Part shown: piece after piece, positions 13,101-43,070 of the stretch
Numbering within the stretch: position 1 is the stretch's first letter
How the letters are laid out: the number at the start of each line of letters is the position of its first letter
Source of the DNA: Synchiropus splendidus
Taxonomy: Eukaryota; Chordata; Actinopteri; Syngnathiformes; Callionymidae
Length of the DNA stretch: 64,000 nucleotides
Assembly: GCF_027744825.2 (NCBI RefSeq)
Contig: NC_071347.1
Span: 24,054,388 to 24,118,387 of the forward strand
Direction of reading: 5' to 3'
Position numbers and translations under genes: made by a program
The notes under the pieces: generated by a model
The model's input: the letters and a program-made list of their open reading frames with translations, nothing else
What the model was told of the DNA's origin: nothing
The model's database searches: none

Positions 13101-16100
13101 CCAGACCAGAGGATGGGATCAGAGGAGATCAGCACACAGGTGTGTGTGTGTGTGTGTTCCTGTGCTTCTATCTCTGTGGGAACTGCTTTTAACCAACAGG
13201 GAGATTCCTGTCCTCATAAGGTTCTGAGGATAACAGCTTCAAAAGGTGATAGTAACTGGGTCTCACTCTGGTCCAGGTGAGTCCTGTGTTCAGGGGGAGA
13301 GGCAGGGGAAAGGGTGATGGCCAGGAGAGGTCCTCACTAAGTAGAGAGACAAACAACTTACCGGTCTTGACCCAGAACTTCTCGGTCACGTTGCAGGGCA
13401 GCTCTTCTGTGGTGGTGCTGCTCGGTGGTTCTGTGGTGGTTGTTGGAGGTGCTGTGGTTTGGACCGGGACCACGACGCTGGAGTCCGGCGTGGCGGCAGG
13501 TGTGGTGGTGGTTGGGGCGGGTGTGGTGTGGGGCGAGGTGGTTGGGTCGAGTGTGGGGGTGGAGCTGGTGGTGGTGGGGGGCAGTGTGGGGGTCGGGGCT
13601 TGTGTGGTGGTGGTGGTGGTGGTGGTGGTCGAGGCGGGTGTGGTGGTGGTGGTGGTGGTGGTTGGGGCGGGTGTGGTGGTGGTGGAGCTGGTGGTGGGGG
13701 GGGGCAGTGTGGTTGGCTGCGTGCTGCTGTCCTCTGTGGTGCTCAGTGCCGTGGGGGCCTCTGAGAGGACCAGGCTGTGAGAGGTGCTGGTGGTGGACAC
13801 CGTTGGGGGGCTGCCCGAGCTCCTGCTGATGTTGGTGGTGGGCGGCGCCAGTGTGGTGGTGGTGGTGGTGGTGGGCTGGGGGGCGGTCCTGGGCCGCGCT
13901 GGCAGGGTGGTGTTCCACTGGGGGCCGGAGAAGGGACTGGTGACGTTGGCGGGCAGCGTGAGGTCGTGGTCGCCCGGGGTGGACAGCAGAGCTTCGGGCA
14001 CGGTGGGCAGGTCCCAGGCCGGCAGGCTGCCCAGCGACTCCTCTGTGGCTGCACACACACACACACACACACGCACACACACGCTGAGCTGACGCCGGCT
14101 CATACCAGCTCCGGCGCATGACTTCCGACAACATCCACGCTCAAGAAAAGAAAAACCACTGCACATTTGGGATGCGATCCTGCTATCGACCCCATACTGC
14201 CATTTCAGGTGGTGTCGGTGAAAAATGGCTGATCCGGCGCCGATCCTCGTGGACTTCAGCCAGTGAATGGATGGATGTCGGAGCAGCGGCGTGTGTGTGT
14301 TGAGGGAGGCGCTTCATCGAGCTATCGATGATGAAAAGCAAAGTGGGACGGGGTATCTAACCCGAGGCGACCCGCGGGCCGTCTCTATGTTTTGTGCACA
14401 GGCTCAGCGCCGTGGACGTATATGAGAAAGATTGGAAGGGAGGGAGCCACGCCACCAAATGTCAGACCAGAGCGCAGCCCGCACCAAAGCAAAACTCCAG
14501 GGCCATTCCAGGGTGTTGCGGTGCTGCCACAGCCAAGCTGAGTTGGAGGCGTTGAAAGCAGGAAATGGAAGTGGGTGTTTTTGAACATGCAACTGACTGG
14601 TGCCGTGACAGAGGCCCAGGAAGTCAGGCACGGCTCCAGGCTGGAGCTGGAGCTTCTGAGGAAGAATCCATCATGCTACCCCCCGAGCTTGACACAGAGC
14701 CATGGGCGGAGACACCAGAGGCTGGACGCACTAAACACGGCTCCGCGGCAGGTTCCCAACAGGAAGTGGTGCTCTCACCTGGGGCCGACGAGCCGGCGCT
14801 GATCCGAGACCCGTTGGCGACGTCGCCGGCCGAGGAGGGGGCAGTGGGGGGGGGCGAGGGTCTGGACTGGCTCCACGCAGCTTTGGACAGCAGGCCGGAG
14901 GAGACTGGCTGCTCAGGGCCCGGGGCCGGACCCGCCCGCCGCGTCGGCTCCTGGGCTGCAGACACACACACACAGGGCTCACTGAGAGGACGCCCCCTCT
15001 GGACAGGACGGTGGAGGAGCAGCAGCGGAGCAGCGCTGGCCTTGTGGGGACCGCTCCCGGCCGTCACCCTTCCCCCGGCCTCACCTGCACCAGGACCGGA
15101 ACCCAGTTATTTGGCTGAACCTCGGGGCTCCAGCCAATTGTCCCCACAAGGACAGTGTTTGGCCAAGAGTCCGCAGCATCAACAAGGCCACACACAGGGC
15201 AAAGGTTGGAGCGCGACACTGACGTGGCTCAGGCTGAAGCACTGAGGCCAGCGTGTGAGAGCAGACGGGGACCAGCGCTGGCGGGGCGGGGCGGGGCGGG
15301 CGCCCCCTGCAGCAGGAGCCAGCAGGGGTCAGCAGCTGTGTGCTTCACTCAAGGTCATGTGACAGCAGCAGAGCTATTTGAGGCAACTGCAGATCTGCTC
15401 CTCTCTGGCAGTTTCCACGGCAACCACAGGGATGCCGTCGCCAAGGGAACCACGAAGCCGGCTAAAAACAGCCGCAGCCGCCATCATCACCTTCCTCCAT
15501 CTTCACAGCAGGAAGTGACGCGGCGGCGCTGAGGGGGGTGACTTTCCAGAGTCAGCGAGTGTCACACACACGAGTCACACACACGAGTCACACAGGAGAG
15601 TCACACACACGAGTCACACAGGAGAGTCACACACACGAGTCACACAGGAGAGTCACACAGGAGAGTCACACACACGAGTCACACACACGAGTCACACACA
15701 AGTCACACAGGAGAGTCTCACACACACGAGTCACACAGGAGAGTCACACACAAGAGTCACACAGGAGAGTCACACAGGAGAGTCACACACACGAGTCACA
15801 CAGGAGAGTCACACAGGAGAGTCACACACACGAGTCACACACATGAGTCACACAGGAGAGTCACACACACGAGTCACACAGGAGAGTCACACACGAGTCA
15901 CACAGGAGAGTCACACACGAGTCACACAGGAGAGTCACATACGAGTCACACACATGAGTCACACACGAGTCACACAGGAGAGTCACACACACGAGTCACA
16001 CACGAGTCACACACACGAGTCACACAGGAGAGTCACACAGGAGAGTCACACACAGGAGTCACACAGGACAGTCACACACACGAGTCACACACACGAGTCA

Positions 16101-17820
16101 CACACACGAGTCACACAGGAGAGTCACACAGGAGAGTCACACACACGAGTCACACAGGAGAGTCACACACACGAGTCACACACACGAGTCACACACACGA
16201 GTCACACAGGAGAGTCACACACACGAGTCACACACACGAGTCACACACACGAGTCACACACACGAGTCACACAGGAGAGTCACACACAGGAGTCACACAG
16301 GAGAGTCACACACACGAGTCACACACACGAGTCACACAGGAGAGTCACACACACGAGTCACACAGGAGAGTCACACACAGGAGTCACACAGGAGAGTCAC
16401 ACACACGAGTCACACACACGAGTCACACAGGAGAGTCACACAGGAGAGTCACACAGGAGAGTCACACAGGAGAGTCACACAGGAGAGTCACACACGGGAG
16501 TCACACACGGGACTCCGCCACTTTCTCCACCTCCTTCCCCCTTGTCTCCTGTGCTTCCTCCTCTTCCTTTATCTCGTTCTCCGTCCTCTTCTCTCCTCCT
16601 CCTTTCTTCCTCTGAGTCTGGTGAGTCTGAGCCCTGCCACTGAGGCGTTAGCCGACTCAGCCTCACCAGCGCCCCCTGCTGGCCGCGGCTGACTCATGAC
16701 AGGTCTGCTTCACAGCGGAGCGTCCTGCCTTGTTTGACTTGTTTCCATAGCAACAGTGTTTCCTTGGCTGTGACCTGTGCGAGCGAGCGAGCGAGCGTCG
16801 TCCCTGGATCGAGCGCGGCAGCTCTGGTGCCTGAATTGAGATTCGTCTCACAAACCTGCTGAAGAAGATGCCTCCAAGATTCTGCCCAGCAACAGCCAGA
16901 GCTGCGCTCTGCTCTGAGAGCCCAGCTCCAGCCAGGCTGGCTCGGCCCCGGGACCTCCGCCCAGAGGCGGGCACCTGCGCTCCAGCCACACCTGCCTCAG
17001 CGGCACACGTTCTCACAGCAGGGGTCTGGAGCAGGCTGGTGAGCCAGCAGGTCCACGGGTCTGGACCCGAGGCTCCGGACGGTCCCTCAGCCAGCCGCTG
17101 ACCTGTTGCCATGGCGACCGAGAGACTGGATGAAGATCAGAGGGGCGCTGCTGAGTCAGATCTGGAACACGTGACCATACATCTGCTGTGTGCGCGCGTG
17201 TGTGTACATGCATGGATATTCTTGTGAGGACATCCAGTGGGTTTCAGACGCGGGCAGGTGGCGCTGCGGTGTCCTCACAACCCACGGCTCATGCATCCAA
17301 GCACGCTGTCATCAGAGAAGCGGCGCGAGCCTCCCTGTCCAACTGCGGGTCCAAGCGGGACGGAGGCGTGGGTCACGGCTCCTGTCCTCAACAGCGCCTC
17401 CGAGTCTCAGACCGCCGCGAGTCCCGGTCAGTCCACGCTCGTCTGAGAGCTGACGTCACACGGACGGGGAGAAGCGCACGGTGACGTCACAGCACAGAAG
17501 GTCATGACACACCTGGACCTCGCTCGCGTCGTGAGGAACAAAGACGGAGGCCGCGCGTGGGCTCGGACTCAGCTGTCAATCACCCGGGATTCAACACAGC
17601 GACAGCCAGCCTGTCCGCGTGCGTGCGCGCGCGCGCGCGGCCAGCCGTGTTGCATAACAACAAACGGAACCAGCGACTCACCGTCAGCCGCGCGGAACTG
17701 GACCACCAGCATCAGAACCAGGCTCACGCGCCAGCGGGCCGCCGCCCGGTCCCGAGCCCGCTCCTCGGTTCGGTCCCCGCGGCTCAGGTGTCTGGGCGCC
17801 ATCGGAAGCAGCGACTCCAC
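2185..17820 (-). CDS. kiaa1549l: KIAA1549L orthologue (UPF0606 family, single-pass membrane glycoprotein), 22 coding exons
   Basis: Exons, 5' to 3': 17820-17682, 14955-14779, 14048-13362, 11629-11514, 10939-10717, 10546-10413, 8223-8055, 7543-7484, 6921-6761, 6641-6470, 6396-6236, 5622-5441, 5212-5082, 5008-4890, 4756-4536, 4476-4344, 3593-3373, 3309-3144, 3074-2977, 2658-2513, 2445-2291, 2217-2185. All junctions are GT-AG and in frame, giving 1267 aa. Order of parts: signal-like hydrophobic stretch in exon 1 (core VSLVLMLVVQF), mucin-like Thr/Ser/Pro region, ordered extracellular part, one transmembrane helix near residues 690-713, then a long cytoplasmic tail. The tail carries family motifs (PVQGFDYAKKH, VLNGE, ETEMDLLV, ERPRRGIRN, SSQPSIDEVR, VTSAPGTM, PEDLPRQW) that match KIAA1549/KIAA1549L from memory. 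It sits next to HIPK3 on the same strand, as in human. Molecular function is not established. The last exon is the weakest part, and the ectodomain is shorter than in human (about 1849 aa in all). Confidence 0.9.
3895..4195. repeat. Minisatellite, unit about 17 bp, C/T-rich
   Basis: Tandem CAGCTCCTCCCCCTGAA units and variants (CAGCCCC..., ...CTCAA, ...CTACATC of 19 bp). It sits in the KIAA1549L intron between exons 3593-3373 and 4476-4344. Confidence 0.85.
4848..4874. repeat. (GT)n; (CA)n on the KIAA1549L transcript just after a 5' splice site
   Basis: On the minus strand the donor of exon 5008-4890 is followed within about 10-15 nt by (CA)n. Intronic CA repeats near donors are known binding sites of hnRNP L. 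Confidence 0.8.
5336..5361. repeat. (CA)n microsatellites in KIAA1549L introns
   Basis: (CA)n here, another at 5857-5880, and (TG)n at 11131-11156. All lie inside introns away from splice sites. Confidence 0.8.
6236..6396 (-). CDS. kiaa1549l: KIAA1549L exon 11: transmembrane segment
   Basis: The exon encodes the single membrane-spanning helix (start LWIMAVLTPLFLLLVV, end GFILCKRN), followed by basic residues that mark the cytoplasmic side. It is spliced to the exon that begins PVQGFDYAKKH, the same membrane-proximal order as in human KIAA1549. The acceptor is preceded directly by an uninterrupted (UG)n tract at 6399-6420. Confidence 0.9.
6399..6420. repeat. (CA)n; (UG)n acceptor tract before the TM exon
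   Basis: Reads (UG)11 directly followed by the CAG of the 3' splice site on the KIAA1549L transcript. Similar tracts precede exons ending at 3593 (3601-3620), 14048 (14051-14082) and 14955 (14958-14973). Confidence 0.85.
7030..7255. repeat. (GAGA)n/(GAGTGA)n low-complexity repeat
   Basis: Imperfect GAGTGTGAGAGTGAGA units with a pure (GA)n core at 7147-7180. Lies in a KIAA1549L intron. Confidence 0.85.
8484..10158. repeat. 1.7-kb polypyrimidine (CCT/CTC)n tract
   Basis: The plus strand is almost only C and T, with CTCCTCCTCT-type units and rare interruptions (CTCACC, CTCATC, TTTCC). The transcript of KIAA1549L, read from the other strand, is therefore an almost pure GGAGGAGAG purine run. Larger blocks (for example CCTTTCCTCCTCCTCTCC followed by CACCTCTCC) recur about every 150-250 bp, so it grew by amplification of longer segments. 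The very long open frames here on both strands are artefacts. Confidence 0.95.
11746..13126. repeat. Minisatellite, 18-bp unit with 13-bp short variants
   Basis: Units of the form AGACCAGAGGATGGGACC, with GGG/GAA/GAG variants. 13-bp forms lack AGACC, or read AGACCATGGTACC. About 1.4 kb, in the KIAA1549L intron between exons 14048-13362 and 11629-11514. Long frames in all directions are by-products. Confidence 0.95.
13140..13345. repeat. Dispersed GGGGACC-type element, copy with (TG)n head
   Basis: Lies in the KIAA1549L intron just upstream of the 18-bp minisatellite in transcript order. It is headed by (TG)n at 13140-13157 and contains TTTTAACCAACAG and GGGAAAGGGTGATGGCCAGG. Confidence 0.5.
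13362..14048 (-). CDS. kiaa1549l: KIAA1549L exon 3: mucin-like Thr/Pro/Ser-rich ectodomain exon
   Basis: A 687-nt exon encoding about 229 residues, with runs of Thr broken by Pro, Ala and Ser. This composition is typical of O-glycosylated mucin-like stalks. N-glycosylation sequons (NVT, NIS, NTT) are also visible. On the coding strand the DNA is an imperfect ACC/CAC trinucleotide array, so length change in units of one codon is likely. The 3' splice site is formed by a (TG)n tract ending in GCAG at 14049-14052. The exon enters with 2 nt and leaves with 1 nt of a codon, matching both neighbours. The valine- and glycine-rich frames on the opposite strand are artefacts of this array. Confidence 0.87.
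15034..15160. repeat. Dispersed GGGGACC-type element in KIAA1549L intron 1
   Basis: Bounded by CCTTGTGGGGACC and GTCCCCACAAGGAC, inverted relative to each other, with CCGTCACCCTTCCCC inside as in copy 1. Confidence 0.5.
15561..16512. repeat. Minisatellite, 13-bp unit GTCACACACACGA / GTCACACAGGAGA
   Basis: About 70 tandem units of two main types that alternate irregularly. A few are shortened to GTCACACACGA or carry CAGGA. It lies in KIAA1549L intron 1. Confidence 0.95.
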
Positions 17821-18060
17821 AGAAGGTCTAGCGGCGCCGCGGCGCGGACTGGCCTCCGGACTCTCGCTGGTGGGTTCGGCCGCGCCGGACTCGCTTCTCC
17901 ATGAGCCCGCAGCGAGGATCGGAGACGAGGACGAGTTGCGCTACCTGCCACCGAGCGTGTTCGTGCGTGTGTGCGCGCGCGCGCGTCGGGATGCTGCGCT
18001 GCGTCAGTCTGCGTCCTCCTTCACAATAAAAGCACACGAGCACAATCACAACCGCCACTG
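17400..18060 (-). promoter_or_regulatory. CpG-rich promoter and first exon region of KIAA1549L
   Basis: Dense in CpG around the ATG at 17820, with alternating CG tracts near 17624-17642 and 17973-17988. No TATA box is obvious. This fits a CpG-island promoter. A second in-frame ATG at 17802 (MAPRHLS) could also be the start. Confidence 0.6.
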
Positions 18061-19019
18061 GGTCATTTGGGGTTCGGCGTCATTGGTTTCAACCCAGTCC
18101 ACTGCGGTATTCGAGATGTGCCCGACACGCGCCTGTTTTTGGGAGCGTCGTCCTGCAGGAAGCGCCTCACGCCTGTCTTTTACTTCCGTGAAGCGCGCGG
18201 CTCTCACGTCCAGCTACTTCCTCCCGAAGCTCCACACTTGCAGCTGCTCGTTTGTCCTTTGGAGCAAGAAAACGTAAAAAAATAAAAAATAAAAAAAATC
18301 AAACGAAACAAATCAGGCAGCTTTTTCATGTCTCTTACCTCGTTCCGTTTTCCAGAAGTTCTTCCCTTAAATCGAGTTTCCGGTCCATGTACAAACGATT
18401 CCTTGATAAAAAACGCCTCGGAAGCTGTTGGACGCTGCCGACACGTGCCGCACGCAGCTGGGACTCGTGAGTCACAGTTAACCCGTGAGTCAGCAGAGGG
18501 TCGATGGAACCGCTTTATTTTGATGAGACATATCCGGTGACAAGCGGCTGACGTCACGCTCACGTTCAAATCACTGTCCGACGCTAAAGTCGGTCTGGAC
18601 TTCAGATGACTGGCGAGATGTGCAGCGTTCGGACAGGAACTGCACCACAAAGGTTGCACACTGCTCAAGCTCGGGATCAAACCAGGGTCGGTGGGCACGC
18701 GCGTTTCTCCAGGCGAGATCAGCGACGGGTCCGGGTGAAGGACAGACCGGAGCCGGACGTGAAGCAAAAGATTTTTAATTCCAAGTGAATCTCGACATCA
18801 TCGCTGCACCATCAACTCATCATCTGACACCAAAACAAGAGTCGCCGAGAAAGAACCCGCTTTTCCTGCCCGAGTCCCGATGACCCGGGTCACACAGAGG
18901 TGGGGGAGACGCTCGCTGCTGAATATCGCACAGTGCAGAAGCTACATGTGGAACCCCGCGTGTCATGTGACCGATCATGTGGTCTGCTGTCAACACAGCT
19001 GCTGCAGGTGGAGCACAAA

Positions 19020-19205
19020 CGTGTGTATGTGTGCGGGCTGGTTTATTCCGCCTCGTGGGGACCAATTCCTGACAAAGCACTATCCTCGTGGGGACCTTAT
19101 GCCGCTCCCCTCAGGTCCAAACCTCAATTTGAGGATGAAGACTTCAAATTGACTGGTCATTATAACCCGGTCCAGAGTCCTGGTTCAGGTGAGCCATGTG
19201 TTCGG
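19020..19205. repeat. Dispersed GGGGACC-type element in the HIPK3 3' UTR region
   Basis: Two CGTGGGGACC blocks, then CCTCAATTTGAGGAT, CAGAGTCCTGGTTCAGGTGA and CCATGTGTTC. The last three blocks recur almost unchanged at 25990-26090. Confidence 0.55.
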
Positions 19206-19619
19206 GGGGGATTTCTGAGCAGAGGTTTCATGCACATCACGGTGGTTATCTGAGCGCCGGGTCACCGGCGCTGCTCAGGTGACAGCAATAGAACACAGGA
19301 ACGAGTCCAGGGGCCAGAGAGCGGCGCGGCTGCTGTCAGCACAGGTCTCTTGAGACGGGAGGAGAAAGAGGCTGGGGCAGGGAGCCTGCTTCTGTGCGCT
19401 CAGGACCCTCTCTGAGTGGGTGCGGGGGCCACAGACGGTCCCTGACTCAGGTGTTGGGGCCACGGATCCCCAAATCAAAAGGCACTCGAGCGGCTACAGT
19501 ACAGAGAGATCACACCCCAGTGAAGGATACAAAACACCTCAATACAGCAGTTTACAAAAGGAAAACCACTTCACACAAGAGAAGGCCGAGTCCAGCCGCT
19601 GGCACGGGAACAGCCACGC

Positions 19620-19653
19620 GGCGGCGGCGGCGGCTGCTGCTGCTGCTGCTGGG
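19620..19653. repeat. (CGG)n(CTG)n trinucleotide run in the HIPK3 3' UTR
   Basis: Plus strand: CGG repeats followed by CTG repeats. On the HIPK3 transcript this reads (CAG)6 followed by (CCG)5. Confidence 0.8.
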
Positions 19654-20509
19654 GATGTAGCAGCGCTTTCCTCCACACATTCCGGACACTGACGTCTTTG
19701 GTGCGGCGCGGCGCGGCGCTCCACTCCCACCTTCCTGAAGGAATGTATCAACTTCATCCACGACGCCGAGTCAACACTGAGAAGCGCACGCACGTCTAGC
19801 TGGGACGCAGAGCAGCAAGACTGCCACCCAGAGGCGTGGAGATTGTATTGCAGGTAGAGTAAACAGTGACAATACTGCGGAGAGCAGAGTACTGGAGGGA
19901 GCACAAGCCGTCGCTCTCTCTATATACAAACGAGGTCTTCGGTCGAAGGCCCGGACGAGTGCAGCCACGAGCTAAAGTCCAAGTCTCAAAGCCACCAACA
20001 AAATAAAAGCATCTCGTCCAGAGTCTGAAGGGCTAAGTGCTGCGAGCCGGCGCAAACGTGCTCCTGAAGGCTGGCGGCTAAGGCACTGAGGCGGCGGCCG
20101 GAGGGAGGACTGCCGTCCCACCAGGGGGCACCCCGCAGTCCCGCGGGTGGCCTGGTCTCATTCTATCTTCTAACATCTAATTCCCCAAATCACTCTCAAC
20201 ACCTCTGCGGTGAAACACTAACCGTGAAGAAAGAATCAAACCTGGAGGAGGAGGAGGAGGAGCCACATCCTAAAAAAGCTTCTCCATGAAACACGGCCCT
20301 CACATGGTCGGCGCGTCCTGCGGCGGCGACAGACACGCAGAGGACAGAAAACACACGTGACGGCGATGGCTTCGGCAGGTGGCGCCGGCGAGCACGTGCT
20401 GCACAAGACAAGAGAGACAGGTCCTTTCCCCAGCCAGGAGCCCGTCATCAGTGGGGTGTGTTGGCGGCCCACCTGAGCAGCAGCACCTGCCGCGGCGCCG
20501 CCCGCCTCC

Positions 20510-41675
<21,166 letters not shown>

Positions 41676-42060
41676 CTTCAGTGGGACCCGCGGGTTCCAG
41701 GAGCCGGGAGGTGACGGCAGGGGCGGCCGGACAACAGCCGAGCCCCAGCCTGCGCCGACGCTGCTGCTGCTGCCATCTTGTTCGACGCCGAGCCACTTCT
41801 GGCTCATCTGAAGCTCCACTGAAGCCCGAGTCACGAAGGGTTCCACGGACTGCTCATGTCCCGAGCTGCCTGCCTGCCTGCCGCCGCTCCGAGGTTCGTC
41901 GCTCTTCCGTCTGTCGAGGAGGAGGAAACTGTTTGGGAACTTTTACATGTTGCTGCGCCTCCTCTCTGCGACTAGCTGCTGCTGCTGCTGCTAGCTTGTT
42001 GCTGCTCCGCATGTGTGGAATGTAACGAGAGAGGAGAGGGGCGGAGGGAGGGAGGGAGGG
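41676..42060 (-). promoter_or_regulatory. hipk3: Probable HIPK3 promoter and noncoding first exon
   Basis: A CpG- and (CTG)-rich block ends, on the minus strand, in the strong donor CTGAAG|GTAGGT at 41676/41675. It lies 5.3 kb upstream of the exon with the HIPK3 ATG, whose acceptor at 36380 shows that a 5' noncoding exon must exist. No other block of this kind lies between TCP11L1 and HIPK3. Confidence 0.5.
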
Positions 42061-42779
42061 ACGCTCACAACCAAAACAATGAAGTCCCATACGACACCAA
42101 AACATCCGCAGTCGTCCACAACAACGTGACTGGCGTGGAAAGAAGCATGAACAGAGATATTGGTCCAGAATGTTGGTGGCACATGGAGCCCGACCCTGGG
42201 CCGCCGACTGTCGGGACTCGGACGGCAGTGCCCCGGGACGGCCGCTCCAGGGCCGAGCACAGCGGCGGCTGGGAGCGTCTCTGCTCGGCCCAGTCCTGTG
42301 TCCGCGCCTCTGGGTCATTCTCTCGCACACCAAACACGTGGTGTAGCTCTCCTCCAGCCCAGCGGTCAGCCTCACTTCTCTGGAGCGCTTTCCAGAGGGG
42401 TGCGCCACAGAGACACTCAGCCTCACCTCCTGACACGGAATGTTCCTGTAGCAGAGCCAGCAGCGAACCCTGGGCACGGTAGACTCGCGGTGTTTACACG
42501 GCGACTTGATTCAGTGCACCATCTGCTGGACGTCTTTAATGAATCCCAACGAGACCACGTGACGCCGACGCACGTCTGCACGGGATTTGGCTTCAGAAGC
42601 CACCTGCTTCCCTCCAGCCAGAGCAGCTCCCCGTCCTCCGTCAGGACCTCTTCTGCGGCCCTGCACTGCTGTGCTGATGGACCACGCCGACTCCTCGCCT
42701 CTCGGTCACTCACATGTCAATGACCCGCTGCTCTCTCTCTGTTGTCCTTGGTCAGGAGTGCGTGACAAACCGGGAGCAT

Positions 42780-43070
42780 CGTGATCATGTCAGGTTTATT
42801 ATCAGGCAGCAGGTGCACACCGACACTGGTGAAGGGGTGAGTGCTGCGGAGGCAGCGCCCTCTCCGGGCCCGCTGCTGTGCCGCTGGACTGAGGGCTGGA
42901 GTGACACCACCAGAGAGGACAGGGCTGCCACAGGTGGCCGACATCATCTGAAAGTGAGCGCTTGGCTAAGCTGCAGTGCAGTGATGAAGGATCTCACATC
43001 TCTTCAATAGTGTCAGAGGCGGGATGGTGTTGTGCGGAGCGAGGGTCCGGGGACGGCGGCGGGACGGGAC
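42780..43070 (-). other. tcp11l1: TCP11L1 3' UTR with AATAAA
   Basis: Downstream of the TAG at 43073-43071. The minus strand has AATAAA at 42800-42795, which would give a 3' UTR of about 290 nt. Confidence 0.55.

Larger units (their letters stand above)
18755..20509 (-). other. hipk3: Probable HIPK3 3' UTR
   Basis: This stretch lies downstream of the TAA at 20512-20510 and has no further coding sequence recognised. Candidate signals on the minus strand are ATTAAA at 18779-18774 and AATAAA at 18519-18514; I cannot decide between them. Within it are a (CAG)n-(CCG)n trinucleotide run (19620-19653) and one copy of a dispersed GGGGACC-type repeat (19020-19205). Mammalian HIPK3 also has a long 3' UTR. 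Confidence 0.45.

Noticed and set aside
13277..13829. Val/Gly- and Trp/Gly-rich plus-strand frames
   Set aside because: Antisense of the KIAA1549L mucin exon, which has correct splice sites and frame on the minus strand.
15538..16643. Ser/His/Thr repeat frames
   Set aside because: Translation of the 13-bp GTCACACACACGA array in KIAA1549L intron 1.
42423..42713. 97-codon minus-strand frame between TCP11L1 and HIPK3
   Set aside because: No similarity recognised, overlapping frames on the other strand, and it lies past the TCP11L1 poly(A) signal. Treated as intergenic.
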